Source: Candidatus Omnitrophota bacterium (GTDB taxonomy: Bacteria; Omnitrophota; Gorgyraeia; JAHIPI01). Taken from it: DNA of 36,950 nucleotides. Positions within the stretch are counted from its first letter, which is position 1; every line of letters starts with the position of its first letter. This document shows, piece after piece, positions 1 through 8,177 of this stretch. The stretch lies in the NCBI GenBank assembly GCA_016783745.1, contig JADHVZ010000020.1:1-36950 (forward strand), in the 5' to 3' direction. The translations under genes and the position numbers were made by a program. The notes beneath the pieces were generated by a model, which worked only from the letters and a program-made list of their open reading frames with translations, was not told where the DNA came from and searched no databases.

Positions 1-861
1 GATCCGCCCCTGTTTGAAGCTTCTGATCTATACGGCTACAGGTTGATCCCAAACCAGGATATACGCCGTTTTGGCAACCGTATATTTTATAATACTCAAG
101 GGTTGCGTAGTGAGCCGATCGCGCCTCAACCTTCCGCGGAAAGTATGCGGATTTTATGTATCGGTGATTCCATAACTTACGGAGGTTCGATTTTAGACCA
201 ATCGGAGACTTATCCGTATCAGCTGGAGTCTATTCTCAACTCCGGATCTAAGGAGCGGTTTGAAGTATTGAACGCATCGGCCCCCGGCTGGTCTATCCCG
301 GATGAAGAAAGTTATATATCGGCGCATGGGATATATAATAGCCATCTGGTGATCCTGCAAATCAGTAAAGATGACCTGTTTCAAATAAGGTGCAGTAAAG
401 ATGTGGTAGGAAATTCGCCGAATTACCCTAGCAGGAAACCGGTTCTAGCGCTACAGGAAATCTTTGTTAAATATCTACCCAGAGTTTTACATACGGTTAG
501 ATCAAAAATATCTGCCGCTGAAACAACTGTTAAAGCAGGCGTTGCCCCCCCGGAGGATCAGCTGAGGCTTAATTTAATAAGCCTGCAAAAAATTCAATAT
601 CAGGTAAACTCTTTGGATGGTGAGCTTATAGTGGTTTTTATCGGTTCGCGGACAGATGATGTTTATAAAACATCGCTCATCGAAGCGGGGAAAAAGCAGT
701 TTTTTGACGCGATCAATGCGTTGGATATTGATTTTGTCGATCTGGATGATAGGTTCAGCTCAAGCGAGGGAGATAGACTGCTTCGGGATAAAATACACCC
801 AAATGTGGAGGGGAACAGGGTAATCGTGGAAGCTTTAGCGGAGCATATTTTAAGGAAATAA
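1..861 (+). CDS. SGNH/GDSL-family hydrolase, 5'-truncated by the window edge
   Basis: The reading frame is open from base 1, so the true start lies upstream; a TTG at 43 is only an internal candidate. The visible 286 residues begin with a stretch resembling the N-terminal part of polysaccharide-locus SGNH proteins (GYRLIPN, then NTQGLRSEP). The nucleophile block is CIGDSITYGG and the C-terminal catalytic block is DKIHPN, which gives the Asp-X-X-His pair, so the fold looks intact. Such enzymes in capsule or EPS loci usually add or remove O-acetyl groups on the polymer or its precursors. The next gene encodes a WcaF-like acetyltransferase, which supports a sugar acetylation role. The substrate cannot be told from sequence. 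A lipase or peptidoglycan esterase role is less likely given the neighbours. Confidence 0.8.
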   Translation, partial: DPPLFEASDLYGYRLIPNQDIRRFGNRIFYNTQGLRSEPIAPQPSAESMRILCIGDSITYGGSILDQSETYPYQLESILNSGSKERFEVLNASAPGWSIPDEESYISAHGIYNSHLVILQISKDDLFQIRCSKDVVGNSPNYPSRKPVLALQEIFVKYLPRVLHTVRSKISAAETTVKAGVAPPEDQLRLNLISLQKIQYQVNSLDGELIVVFIGSRTDDVYKTSLIEAGKKQFFDAINALDIDFVDLDDRFSSSEGDRLLRDKIHPNVEGNRVIVEALAEHILRK

Positions 862-880
862 AATTTGTAAAGAAGCATGG

Positions 881-989
881 GTCACAAGGTCACCAGACAC
901 AAGGTCACAAGGGAGGAAAAACCCCTTTTAAGATCTGGTGACCTGGTGACGGGTGACCTTGTGACGTGTGTCTTGTGACCTGGTGACCT
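881..989. repeat. Intergenic palindrome of iterated GGTCAC/GTGACC words
   Basis: The left arm (about 881-910) is made of repeated GGTCAC-type words and the right arm (about 935-989) of their complements (CTGGTGACC, GGTGACCTTGTGAC). They can fold into a long imperfect hairpin around an A-rich centre (911-934). It fills the gap between the hydrolase and the acetyltransferase and ends about 12 bases before the latter's SD site. A second element of the same design but with a different word lies at 30056-30132. Confidence 0.75.
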
Positions 990-1013
990 TTAGCATCTTA
1001 AATGGAGGACAAT

Positions 1014-1571
1014 ATGCCGGAGATACTTAAAAATATAGACGCGTATACACAACCGAGTTATTCATTGAAAAATCGAATTATCCGGTTGATATGGAATATC
1101 GTATATTTTTTATTGTTTCGTTTCTCTCTCATACCCTTTCATCCCTGGCGTTCGTTTCTACTGAGGTGTTTTGGAGCAAAGATCGGGAAGGGTTGCCATA
1201 TCTATCCCGGAGTTATCATCTGGGCGCCATGGAATCTGGAGATCGGCGATTATGTGGGGATCGCCAGCGGCGTTCTATGCCATTCAATGGCTAAAATAAA
1301 ATTGGGTGACAAGGTAGTTATTTCTCAAGGTACGCGGCTGTATACAGGTTCTCACGATTACGAAGATCCGCGATTCCCCCTGGTTACGAAACCCATAACT
1401 GTTGAAACTAATGCATGGATAGCTGCGGAAGCCTTTGTGTTTCCGGGTGTGACTATAGGCAAAGGGGCAGTTATAGGGGCGCGTTCGGTCATTACGAAGG
1501 ATATGCCCGCGCGGATGGTATGCGCGGGAAACCCCTGCAGGCCGATTAAACCAAGGGAAATGAAAAAATAA
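1014..1571 (+). CDS. WcaF-like hexapeptide-repeat acetyltransferase
   Basis: 185 residues. An ATG also occurs at 1002, but GGAGG at 1004-1008 lies five bases before the ATG at 1014, so 1014 is preferred. A hydrophobic N-terminal segment (IWNIVYFLLFRFSLIPF, about residues 23-40) precedes a left-handed beta-helix with hexapeptide repeats (IGKGCHIYP, LEIGDYVGIA, IKLGDKVVI, VTIGKGAVIGA). The family hallmark TGSHDYEDPRFPL is present, carrying the likely catalytic His. Proteins of this family transfer acetyl from acetyl-CoA to a sugar during colanic-acid-like polysaccharide synthesis. Length is normal. The downstream glycosyltransferase follows after 17 bases, so the two are probably cotranscribed. 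The exact acceptor sugar is unknown. Confidence 0.85.
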   Translation: MPEILKNIDAYTQPSYSLKNRIIRLIWNIVYFLLFRFSLIPFHPWRSFLLRCFGAKIGKGCHIYPGVIIWAPWNLEIGDYVGIASGVLCHSMAKIKLGDKVVISQGTRLYTGSHDYEDPRFPLVTKPITVETNAWIAAEAFVFPGVTIGKGAVIGARSVITKDMPARMVCAGNPCRPIKPREMKK

Positions 1572-1588
1572 AATAGAGGACGATCGTC

Positions 1589-2434
1589 ATGAGGTTGCCG
1601 GTTTCGGTAGTAATTCTTACGCAAGACGAAGAGAAAAATCTACTTGAATGTTTAGAGTCCATTAATTGGTGTGATGATATAATTATTGTTGATTCCGGGA
1701 GCACTGACGGAACGGTGAGTTTGGCAGAAATGAAAGATGTGCGATTTGCACATCATCCTTTTGAATCTTTTGCGAAACAGCGCAATTGGATCCTCGATAA
1801 TCGAGATTTTAAATACGAATGGATCTTCTTCTTAGATGCGGATGAAAGATCGACAACCGAATTCAAAAATGACCTTTTCACAGCTTTAAACAAATCGGAC
1901 GGATCTGTTGCCGGATTTTATTGCTGCTCAAAGATGTTCTTAGACGGATGCTGGCTGAAAAGGTCAGGTTCATTTCCTCATTGGCAATTTCGTGTTGTTC
2001 GTTTAGGGCAGGGTAGATTCACAGACTATGGCCATGGACAAAAAGAACACAATATAAATGGCAGGTTGGAATATATTAGAGAACCGTATTTACACTACCC
2101 TTTTAATAAAGGGTGGAGGGAATGGCGAATGCGGCACAATAGGTATTCAGAAGAAGAAGCAATCGCTAGACTGAGGGACAGGATTAATTGGAAAGATATG
2201 TTCTCCAAAGATGGTTCTGTGCGTAATAGGGCATTGAGGCCTCTCCTTAGCAGAATTCCCGGCTGGCCTTTTATCCGCTTTTGCTTAGATTATTTCATAA
2301 GATTAGGATTTTTAGAGGGCCTGCCGGCATTGGTATACTGCTTAAATATGACAAATTATGAACTTAAAATCCAGATTCGGATGTGCAAATTGTCTATTTC
2401 TAACTTTAAAATTCCTAACAGAAGAGTTTTGTAA
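1589..2434 (+). CDS. Family 2 glycosyltransferase, WaaE/KdtX-like
   Basis: 281 residues with SD AGAGGA eight bases before the ATG. It has the GT-A start VSVVILTQDEEKNL, the nucleotide-binding IIVDSGSTDGT and the DXD-type metal site FFLDADERS. Near residue 150 comes the GHGQKEH region, followed by YPFNKGWREWRMRHNRY, which resembles the WaaE/beta-1,4-glucosyltransferase group that decorates LPS core or capsule. The C-terminal 80 residues hold a hydrophobic amphipathic stretch. It probably adds one sugar to a polysaccharide or lipid-linked acceptor at the cytoplasmic face. Third-position A/T use looks higher than in downstream neighbours (by eye), which is common in exchanged glycan genes. Donor and acceptor cannot be assigned. 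Confidence 0.85.
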   Translation: MRLPVSVVILTQDEEKNLLECLESINWCDDIIIVDSGSTDGTVSLAEMKDVRFAHHPFESFAKQRNWILDNRDFKYEWIFFLDADERSTTEFKNDLFTALNKSDGSVAGFYCCSKMFLDGCWLKRSGSFPHWQFRVVRLGQGRFTDYGHGQKEHNINGRLEYIREPYLHYPFNKGWREWRMRHNRYSEEEAIARLRDRINWKDMFSKDGSVRNRALRPLLSRIPGWPFIRFCLDYFIRLGFLEGLPALVYCLNMTNYELKIQIRMCKLSISNFKIPNRRVL

Positions 2435-2436
2435 AT

Positions 2437-2465
2437 TTGACTTTTCTATGGTTTTGATGTAAATT
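2437..2465 (+). promoter_or_regulatory. Predicted sigma70 promoter for the FecR/CHASE2-GGDEF pair
   Basis: TTGACT (2437-2442), 17 bp, TAAATT (2460-2465), each box 5/6 to consensus. It begins just after the glycosyltransferase stop, so the sensor pair likely has its own transcript. Confidence 0.5.
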
Positions 2466-2486
2466 AGCTTAAGGAGGATGATAATT

Positions 2487-2957
2487 ATGGGCATAATAAG
2501 GTTCTTGTTAACAATAGCATTAATAGTTAGTTTTATTTCATCAGGAGCGGCCGAAGAGAGCATGCGCTCTGCCGTAATAGTGAGTTTTGAAGGCAGAGTT
2601 GATGTGCAGAGGGAAGGAGAAAAATACTGGATCCCTGTCGAAAACGGGTCAATTCTTAACGAAAGAGACCTATTGAGGACAAAACCAGCCTCACGCGTGG
2701 TTATTGACGTGACCGGTATAACCGGTGAGGAGATCACTGTGGAAGTCGAAGAATCTTCCCAGCTTATGATAGTGGAATTTATTAAAGACGAGGAAAAGAA
2801 AGCGCATAAGACGCTTATCGATTTAGCTATAGGCAAGGTGCTGATCAAGGCAAAGGAAATACGAAGCGAGGAATCCGAATTTGAAGTCAAGACGCCTACC
2901 TCTGTTGTCGGTATCAGAGGTACCACCTTTGGTGTTGAGGTCGAGGCCATAGAATAA
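2487..2957 (+). CDS. Small FecR-domain protein, exported
   Basis: 156 residues from the ATG at 2487. The ATG at 2478 touches the SD (AAGGAGG, 2471-2477), whereas 2487 has a nine-base spacing. A signal peptide (GIIRFLLTIALIVSFISSGAAE) is followed by one FecR domain: IVSFEGRVDVQREGEKYW, then LNERDLLRTKPASRVVI, and the C-terminal hallmark VKTPTSVVGIRGTTFGVEVE. This is only the FecR core, without the anti-sigma N-terminus of true FecR, so it is probably a periplasmic domain. The stop is one base from the GTG of the CHASE2-GGDEF gene, which indicates translational coupling. FecR-domain proteins commonly sit beside CHASE2 cyclases, so it may be the periplasmic partner of that sensor. Ligand unknown. 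Confidence 0.85.
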   Translation: MGIIRFLLTIALIVSFISSGAAEESMRSAVIVSFEGRVDVQREGEKYWIPVENGSILNERDLLRTKPASRVVIDVTGITGEEITVEVEESSQLMIVEFIKDEEKKAHKTLIDLAIGKVLIKAKEIRSEESEFEVKTPTSVVGIRGTTFGVEVEAIE

Positions 2958-2958
2958 A

Positions 2959-4644
2959 GTGAAGATCAAAAAATTCTTCTTTTTTAATATAGCATTAGCT
3001 TTTATTGTATCTGCCTCGATATTGGCCCTCTCTAACGCCGGCTACTTGGAGCGTCTGAAGTTGGCGAGCTTAGACCTCCTTTTTCAACTAAGAGGCCCCC
3101 TTCCTTCCTCCGATAAGATCATCATCATAGAACTGGATGAGGACTGTATTTTCAAAGTCGGCAGGTGGCCGTGGAAAAGGACCTGGCACGCTGCTTTGAC
3201 AAATGCAGCGAAAGAGTTTGGCGTTAGAGCCCTCTATTTTGATATCTTGTTTTCCGAGAAAGCCTCCGAAGAAGAAGATCAGGTATTCAGCGCCTCCATC
3301 GAGGAAGCGAAAAATGTCTACCTTCCTTTTGCGTTTCCCGAGAAGACCACAGATATCGAGAACGCCCTGTTTCCGATAGAAAAATTTTCCTTATATGCCA
3401 GGGGGATAGGCTCGTTCAATAGCTATCCTGATGCGGACGGCGCCTTAAGAAGTCTGCCTGTGATTTTTTATGCGGAGGACGACGTTTATTTCCATATAGC
3501 TTTGAAGCTTGCCATGGATTATGACGGATCGAAGTTCATAGAGGTGAGAAACGACGATATAATCCTTTTTGATGCAAAAAATGAGATCAAGATCCCCGTG
3601 ATCGACGGCCGAAAGATGTTGATAAATTGGCTGGACAGGTGGAAATATACCTTCAAGCATTACTCTTACCTCGATGTTATCAATGCCTATCAGGATATGT
3701 CAGAGGGTAAAAAGCCGTCCATTAATACGGAATCGTTTAAAGATAGCATCTGCTTCGTCGGGGCTACTGCTATAGGGCTATATGATATAGCTGCCATACC
3801 TATTGAAGCCGAATATCCGGCTATAGGAGCTATCGCGACAGCTGTAAATAATATCATCGACAGGCGATTTATAAGGAGGATAAGCGATTGGAGGTATTGG
3901 TCTTTGATCTTTATCCTTGCATTGATCCCCTCTCTTTTGATATCAGGAGAGAGGGTCACAAGAGAGACTTTATTGACGGCGCTGGTGGCCGCTGTTTTTA
4001 TTGTCGGAAATCTATTTCTCTTTAAAAGGCAAGTATGGTTCGACCCCTCTCTGCCTTTGCTGTCACTTATTGCGGCGCATATAGCTGTGAGCACATACAA
4101 TTTTGTCCGGATATCCGCCGAAAGGAAATCCTTCTTTAATTTAGCTGTTACGGACGGCTTGACCCAGCTCTTTAACATCAGGTATTTTAAGATCATCATT
4201 AGGACAGAATGCATAATGGCTAAAAATGAAGCGCGCAAACAGTTCTGCATAATCATGACAGACATCGATCATTTCAAGCATTTTAATGACACCTACGGAC
4301 ATCAAGTGGGAGACCTTGTCCTGAGAAAGGTCTCCGATGTCCTGAAAGATGGTGTGCGTTCATCGGATGTTGTGGCCAGGTACGGCGGAGAGGAGATGAT
4401 CATTCTCTTGAGAGGAGCTAACCTCAAAAGAGGGCTTAGCGTTGCCGAGGAGTTGAGGAAGAAGGTGGAAAACCAAAAAATCACCGATACGAAAAATACT
4501 TATAATGTAACTATAAGTTTAGGAGTAGCCGGTTTCGATCTAAACGATAATGAAGAAAAAATTATACAGAGGGCAGACGAAGGCCTTTATAGGGCAAAAA
4601 ATTCGGGAAGGAACCGTGTAGAAACCGTAGAAAAAGATGCGTGA
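2959..4644 (+). CDS. CHASE2-GGDEF diguanylate cyclase
   Basis: 561 residues from a GTG. One N-terminal membrane segment (about 6-26) is followed by a CHASE2 sensor of about 270 residues (IIIIELDEDCIFKVGRWPW is its usual opening). Three more helices follow (about 314-386: YWSLIFILALIPSLLI; TLLTALVAAVFIVGNLFLF; PLLSLIAAHIAVST). The GGDEF domain covers about 395-558, with active site RYGGEEM (GGEE at 476-479) and the allosteric RSSD five residues ahead of it. It should therefore make c-di-GMP from two GTP and be product-inhibited. The CHASE2 domain faces the periplasm, next to the exported FecR protein encoded just upstream. Placement inside the polysaccharide locus suggests it tunes export or synthesis, which is inference. 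Confidence 0.92.
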   Translation: MKIKKFFFFNIALAFIVSASILALSNAGYLERLKLASLDLLFQLRGPLPSSDKIIIIELDEDCIFKVGRWPWKRTWHAALTNAAKEFGVRALYFDILFSEKASEEEDQVFSASIEEAKNVYLPFAFPEKTTDIENALFPIEKFSLYARGIGSFNSYPDADGALRSLPVIFYAEDDVYFHIALKLAMDYDGSKFIEVRNDDIILFDAKNEIKIPVIDGRKMLINWLDRWKYTFKHYSYLDVINAYQDMSEGKKPSINTESFKDSICFVGATAIGLYDIAAIPIEAEYPAIGAIATAVNNIIDRRFIRRISDWRYWSLIFILALIPSLLISGERVTRETLLTALVAAVFIVGNLFLFKRQVWFDPSLPLLSLIAAHIAVSTYNFVRISAERKSFFNLAVTDGLTQLFNIRYFKIIIRTECIMAKNEARKQFCIIMTDIDHFKHFNDTYGHQVGDLVLRKVSDVLKDGVRSSDVVARYGGEEMIILLRGANLKRGLSVAEELRKKVENQKITDTKNTYNVTISLGVAGFDLNDNEEKIIQRADEGLYRAKNSGRNRVETVEKDA

Positions 4645-4713
4645 TTTTTATATATAACTTGTTTATTTGTAAATAGTTACGTATTTATATCCATTTATCT
4701 TGATCCATTATTA

Positions 4714-4742
4714 TTGACACGGCATTGATTGGGCTATATACT
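4714..4742 (+). promoter_or_regulatory. Predicted strong sigma70 promoter for the second FecR gene
   Basis: TTGACA (4714-4719), 17 bp, TATACT (4737-4742). Start of transcription would fall near 4749, immediately before GGAGG (4749-4753), giving a very short leader of about 12 bases. Confidence 0.6.
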
Positions 4743-4760
4743 TTATATGGAGGTTATAAG

Positions 4761-5804
4761 ATGCGTAAAATCATCATAACGACAGCAGCTATAATAGTTG
4801 TGATCGCGGTTTTCAGTAATTACCATATGCCAAATGCTCAGGACAAGCTACAAAGGAGAGGTGAAGTCATAGAGATCGAGGGCAAGGCAGAAGTGAAAGT
4901 GGCAGGATCTGAGGCCTGGAAACCGGCAGAGTCTGGCATGGAGATCAGGTCAGGTGATATGATCCGGGCGCTGGAAGGGTCTTACGCTGATCTTAGCATA
5001 GATAAGCTTGAAGAAAGAAATGCTATAGTAAGGGTGGGGGAGTCAAGTACTATAAAACCGTATATTTTCGCCTCCGAAGTCATTATAAACATAATTACCG
5101 GCAAAGTGGTGTTTTGGGCCGCAAAAAGAGAAGGGAAGCTCGATAAATTTGAGATTCGAACCCCGAATTCCATTATCGGCATAGAGGGTTCTCACGGTAT
5201 TGTGAATTATGATGCGGGGGTTAATGCCACTGATACTTATCTTGAAGTCTCGGGCGGCTATATTATAAATATAGACTCAGGACAACATGAAGAGCTCTAT
5301 AGAGGCCCTAACTATGTCCAGGTGCAAAAAAAAGATATAAAGAAGGACAAGAAGAAAAAAAAGATCTATTCCTGGGACTTGCACGGATTTTACGGAAGCT
5401 ACGCCTTTGCCTATAAAGGCTTGCGCGAAAGGAGTACGACATCCGGAAAATATAACAAATCTTACTTCAGCGGAAAATACGCGACCACTATAGATTGCAT
5501 AACAGGAGAAGTGGCAATCGGACCTTACAACGAGATGCTAGGGCCCAACTTCGATGAAGGGATTACTCTGTACACGGGGCAACAAGTCAGAATAGAGGAC
5601 ACTATTTATATGTACTTAGGCGCTAAGTCGAAAGAGGAAGAGTCGGCAATAGCGCAGAAAGAAGATAAAGAAGAGAGGGATGCAGCAGAAGAAAAGAGGG
5701 ATGCAGCAGAAGAGAAAAAGAAAGAGAGAGAGAGAGAAAGAAAGGAAAAGGAAGATCTAGAATTAAAAGATGAAGTAGAAGATATACAAAAGGACGTGCC
5801 ATAG
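4761..5804 (+). CDS. FecR-domain protein with charged C-terminal tail
   Basis: 347 residues. The ATG at 4761 follows GGAGG by seven bases and begins a signal peptide (KIIITTAAIIVVIAVFSNY); upstream in-frame starts would lie inside the promoter. A FecR domain occupies about residues 35-150 (RGEVIEIEGKAEVKVAG, GDMIRALEGSYADL, IRTPNSIIGIEGSHGIV). The middle (about 170-290) matches nothing I recognise and is rich in Gly/Tyr. The last 60 residues are a Glu/Lys/Arg-rich helix with a direct repeat (RDAAEEK twice), likely a coiled coil or solvent-exposed anchor. It is the second FecR protein around the CHASE2-GGDEF gene. Its stop is four bases from the stop of the convergent O-antigen-ligase gene. 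Function beyond a periplasmic scaffold or sensor is unknown. Confidence 0.8.
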   Translation: MRKIIITTAAIIVVIAVFSNYHMPNAQDKLQRRGEVIEIEGKAEVKVAGSEAWKPAESGMEIRSGDMIRALEGSYADLSIDKLEERNAIVRVGESSTIKPYIFASEVIINIITGKVVFWAAKREGKLDKFEIRTPNSIIGIEGSHGIVNYDAGVNATDTYLEVSGGYIINIDSGQHEELYRGPNYVQVQKKDIKKDKKKKKIYSWDLHGFYGSYAFAYKGLRERSTTSGKYNKSYFSGKYATTIDCITGEVAIGPYNEMLGPNFDEGITLYTGQQVRIEDTIYMYLGAKSKEEESAIAQKEDKEERDAAEEKRDAAEEKKKERERERKEKEDLELKDEVEDIQKDVP

Positions 5805-5808
5805 CAGA

Positions 5809-8031
5809 TCAACGTATATCGATGCCCTCTTCTTTTAGACTTTTAATTAATAGCGAGCTAATATTCTTGTTTTTTATCATCGCATCCAGCGTTAGCTGGT
5901 TTTCGCTTAATATACGGGCCTTTGAGTAAAATATAAGGCCCTTTTTAAGCAGCCTATCCTTCCTTTCCGGTATGTAGGACTCATGAATTCCCTGCCAGAA
6001 TAACACGATCGCATAACCCATCTGAATGACCGGATTGTTAGGTTCAAGAAGAGAAGCTTGTTCATATAGAGCAGCGGCTTCTCTATAATACTTTTTAAGC
6101 AGCCCCACTTCCGCCTTTGCTGTCAAGTATGTAGTATTGTAGGGATTTAGTTTTATAGCTTTGTCAATAACACTATTTGCTTTATCGAGGGCCTCTTTTT
6201 TACTTAAATAACCTTTTTTATATTGACGGATGATGAAATCGTAATAGTTGTAATAGGTTTTGTCATTTTTCGCGTCCAATGCTATAGCGCGCTCAAAGGA
6301 AGACGAAGTGGCCCTGCTATCGGTAAGACGACCGATGATGAGCGGTTTTGATATTATAAAAGCAAGGAAACCAAAAATAACTATAGATAGTAAGTAAGAA
6401 AGGTTTTTGTTTATTTTCGTTTTCAGCGCTATTATTATTTTCGTTTCCATGTTAATTCTCAGATTTTTTTGCGGATCGAGGTTTATGACCAAAACTGATA
6501 AGGCCAGCAATATAACAAATAGTGAGGATATCGCGGGAAGGACCATATCGTAATCTATGCATTCGTGCAGGCCCCAGAATAATAGAGCAGAGAAAATAGC
6601 CGTACCGATGATATACTTATAGCCATCCTGAGACTCTCCGGTAATTTTAGCAAATTTTCTCAGGAAGATGAAAAATGGTATTAATAGGGCTGTGAGCCCG
6701 ATAAATCCCATCTCTATTATCGCTTCTAATACATCGCTGTAAATATGCCGGGGAATGGCCGCTATATGCAAAAGGCCGGGAGTCTGCCCCCACCCGTAAA
6801 CAGTTATAGTGGGCAGATATAAAGGGAGAATATCGGCAACCGACGAAAAGCCTATGCCGAAGAAAGGGCACTCTTTTAAAAAATTCGAAAAAGTTATGAA
6901 ATACATCGACGCCCTGAATGTATAGCCGCCGGGATCAAGGATAGTATACACTTCACTCAAAACCTGGCCCAGGCCCGCGTAAGCCGTGACGCCCATAAAT
7001 GCAAGACCTACTGATAACGCGCCAAAAAATACAGCTATCGCCGCCAGGCCTGCAAATAACGGAATAACGATTTTTTTAAAATACCCCCGGGAGCTCAGAG
7101 ACGAAACAAAAAATATAAAAGCAGCCATAAAGAACAATATGCCGGCCCGGGACTTTGATAATAAAATAGACGTTACCATAATAGAAAAAAGAATAAGCAT
7201 AAAAAATACTTTTCCGGCCAATACCTTCTCAAAAATGTTTTGAAGTACGGCATTCAGGGGCCGTTCCCATGAGACCTCCTGGGCCTCAAATATTTTTACA
7301 CAAATATACCCCAGGGTCAGCAAAGCTATAAGCGATATGTAAGCCGAAAAATGATTCCAATAAAAAAACGGGCCGAAGAAAGTCGGAACGCGAGGTGTTA
7401 CCATCCAATATATCTTTTTTGATCCTGTCAGGGCCTGCAGGGCTCCTATAGAGGCAATGAAGGAGCCCGCTAACGAGATCTTGAAAATAATATTGTCGAT
7501 CCCATCTCTGCCTCGAACATGATTGACGATCACTGTAAATAAAGCAAAGTAAAGAAAGACTTGTTTCAGTCCCTGAAATGTTCTGTGGGGAAGTTTTGAT
7601 ATAAATAGGATTTGAAAAATCAGGTATGATATGAATACGACAAAGAAGCCGTTTAATATAGTTTTTCTATATTTTATCGCATCGTGTCGGATAGCTTTCA
7701 ATAAAAAGACCAAAAATAAGAGAAGCGTGGACAATTCGAGCACCGTCCTAGCCCAAACGTGCTCACCTCCGAAGGCGATGGGAGTGAAAAATATAATGAA
7801 GGTAAGTATAGCCGAGATCACTGCATTGAATATAGCATTTATCAATTCACTTCTGATAGGACCTCGTTTATAAAAACTTAAGACGTCAGACGCACCGCGC
7901 ATGAAAGGCTTCAGAAGAAAAAAGAGACTAATGACAACGAGGATGCCCGCTGTAGCAATAGGCCAAAACTTCGGCTTATCAGAAACTAAAGCGGCGATCT
8001 GTATTATATTTGGAGGAGAAAATGCAAACAT
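5809..8031 (-). CDS. O-antigen ligase/polymerase-like membrane protein with C-terminal TPR domain
   Basis: 740 residues on the minus strand. About a dozen hydrophobic segments fill residues 15-560. Motifs typical of the Wzy/WaaL superfamily are ILLSKSRAGILFFMAAF and the periplasmic loop PRHIYSDVLEAIIEMG, whose His and preceding Arg match the ligase signature. After the last helix (about 540-560) comes a periplasmic TPR-like tail (KAIKLNPYNTTYLTAKAEV, ALYEQASLLEPNNPVIQMG). The architecture is usual in EPS loci, where such proteins polymerise repeat units or transfer polymer to an acceptor; sequence alone does not separate the two. Only a weak SD (AAGAG) precedes the ATG. It is transcribed against its neighbours and ends four bases from the convergent FecR gene with no visible terminator between. 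Confidence 0.85.
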   Translation of the reverse strand: MFAFSPPNIIQIAALVSDKPKFWPIATAGILVVISLFFLLKPFMRGASDVLSFYKRGPIRSELINAIFNAVISAILTFIIFFTPIAFGGEHVWARTVLELSTLLLFLVFLLKAIRHDAIKYRKTILNGFFVVFISYLIFQILFISKLPHRTFQGLKQVFLYFALFTVIVNHVRGRDGIDNIIFKISLAGSFIASIGALQALTGSKKIYWMVTPRVPTFFGPFFYWNHFSAYISLIALLTLGYICVKIFEAQEVSWERPLNAVLQNIFEKVLAGKVFFMLILFSIMVTSILLSKSRAGILFFMAAFIFFVSSLSSRGYFKKIVIPLFAGLAAIAVFFGALSVGLAFMGVTAYAGLGQVLSEVYTILDPGGYTFRASMYFITFSNFLKECPFFGIGFSSVADILPLYLPTITVYGWGQTPGLLHIAAIPRHIYSDVLEAIIEMGFIGLTALLIPFFIFLRKFAKITGESQDGYKYIIGTAIFSALLFWGLHECIDYDMVLPAISSLFVILLALSVLVINLDPQKNLRINMETKIIIALKTKINKNLSYLLSIVIFGFLAFIISKPLIIGRLTDSRATSSSFERAIALDAKNDKTYYNYYDFIIRQYKKGYLSKKEALDKANSVIDKAIKLNPYNTTYLTAKAEVGLLKKYYREAAALYEQASLLEPNNPVIQMGYAIVLFWQGIHESYIPERKDRLLKKGLIFYSKARILSENQLTLDAMIKNKNISSLLIKSLKEEGIDIR

Positions 8032-8061
8032 AATGATAGACTCTTAATTACGGCTAGTTAA

Positions 8062-8090
8062 AAGATACCACAATCTTCCGAAATAAACAA
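8062..8090 (-). promoter_or_regulatory. Predicted promoter for the O-antigen-ligase-like gene
   Basis: On the minus strand: TTGTTT (8085-8090), 17 bp, TATCTT (8062-8067). Weaker than the others in this window. Confidence 0.35.
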
Positions 8091-8110
8091 GGGGCGGGCT
8101 CCATTAATCA

Positions 8111-8139
8111 TTGAATTACAACGCTAATAATGGTATTAT
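8111..8139 (+). promoter_or_regulatory. Predicted promoter for the glycan assembly operon
   Basis: TTGAAT (8111-8116), 17 bp, TATTAT (8134-8139). It lies back to back with the minus-strand promoter and precedes a run of four tightly packed genes (8178-12519). Confidence 0.5.
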
Positions 8140-8177
8140 ATGTTAGAATAATAACGCAATAAATAGGGGAGTGAGAT

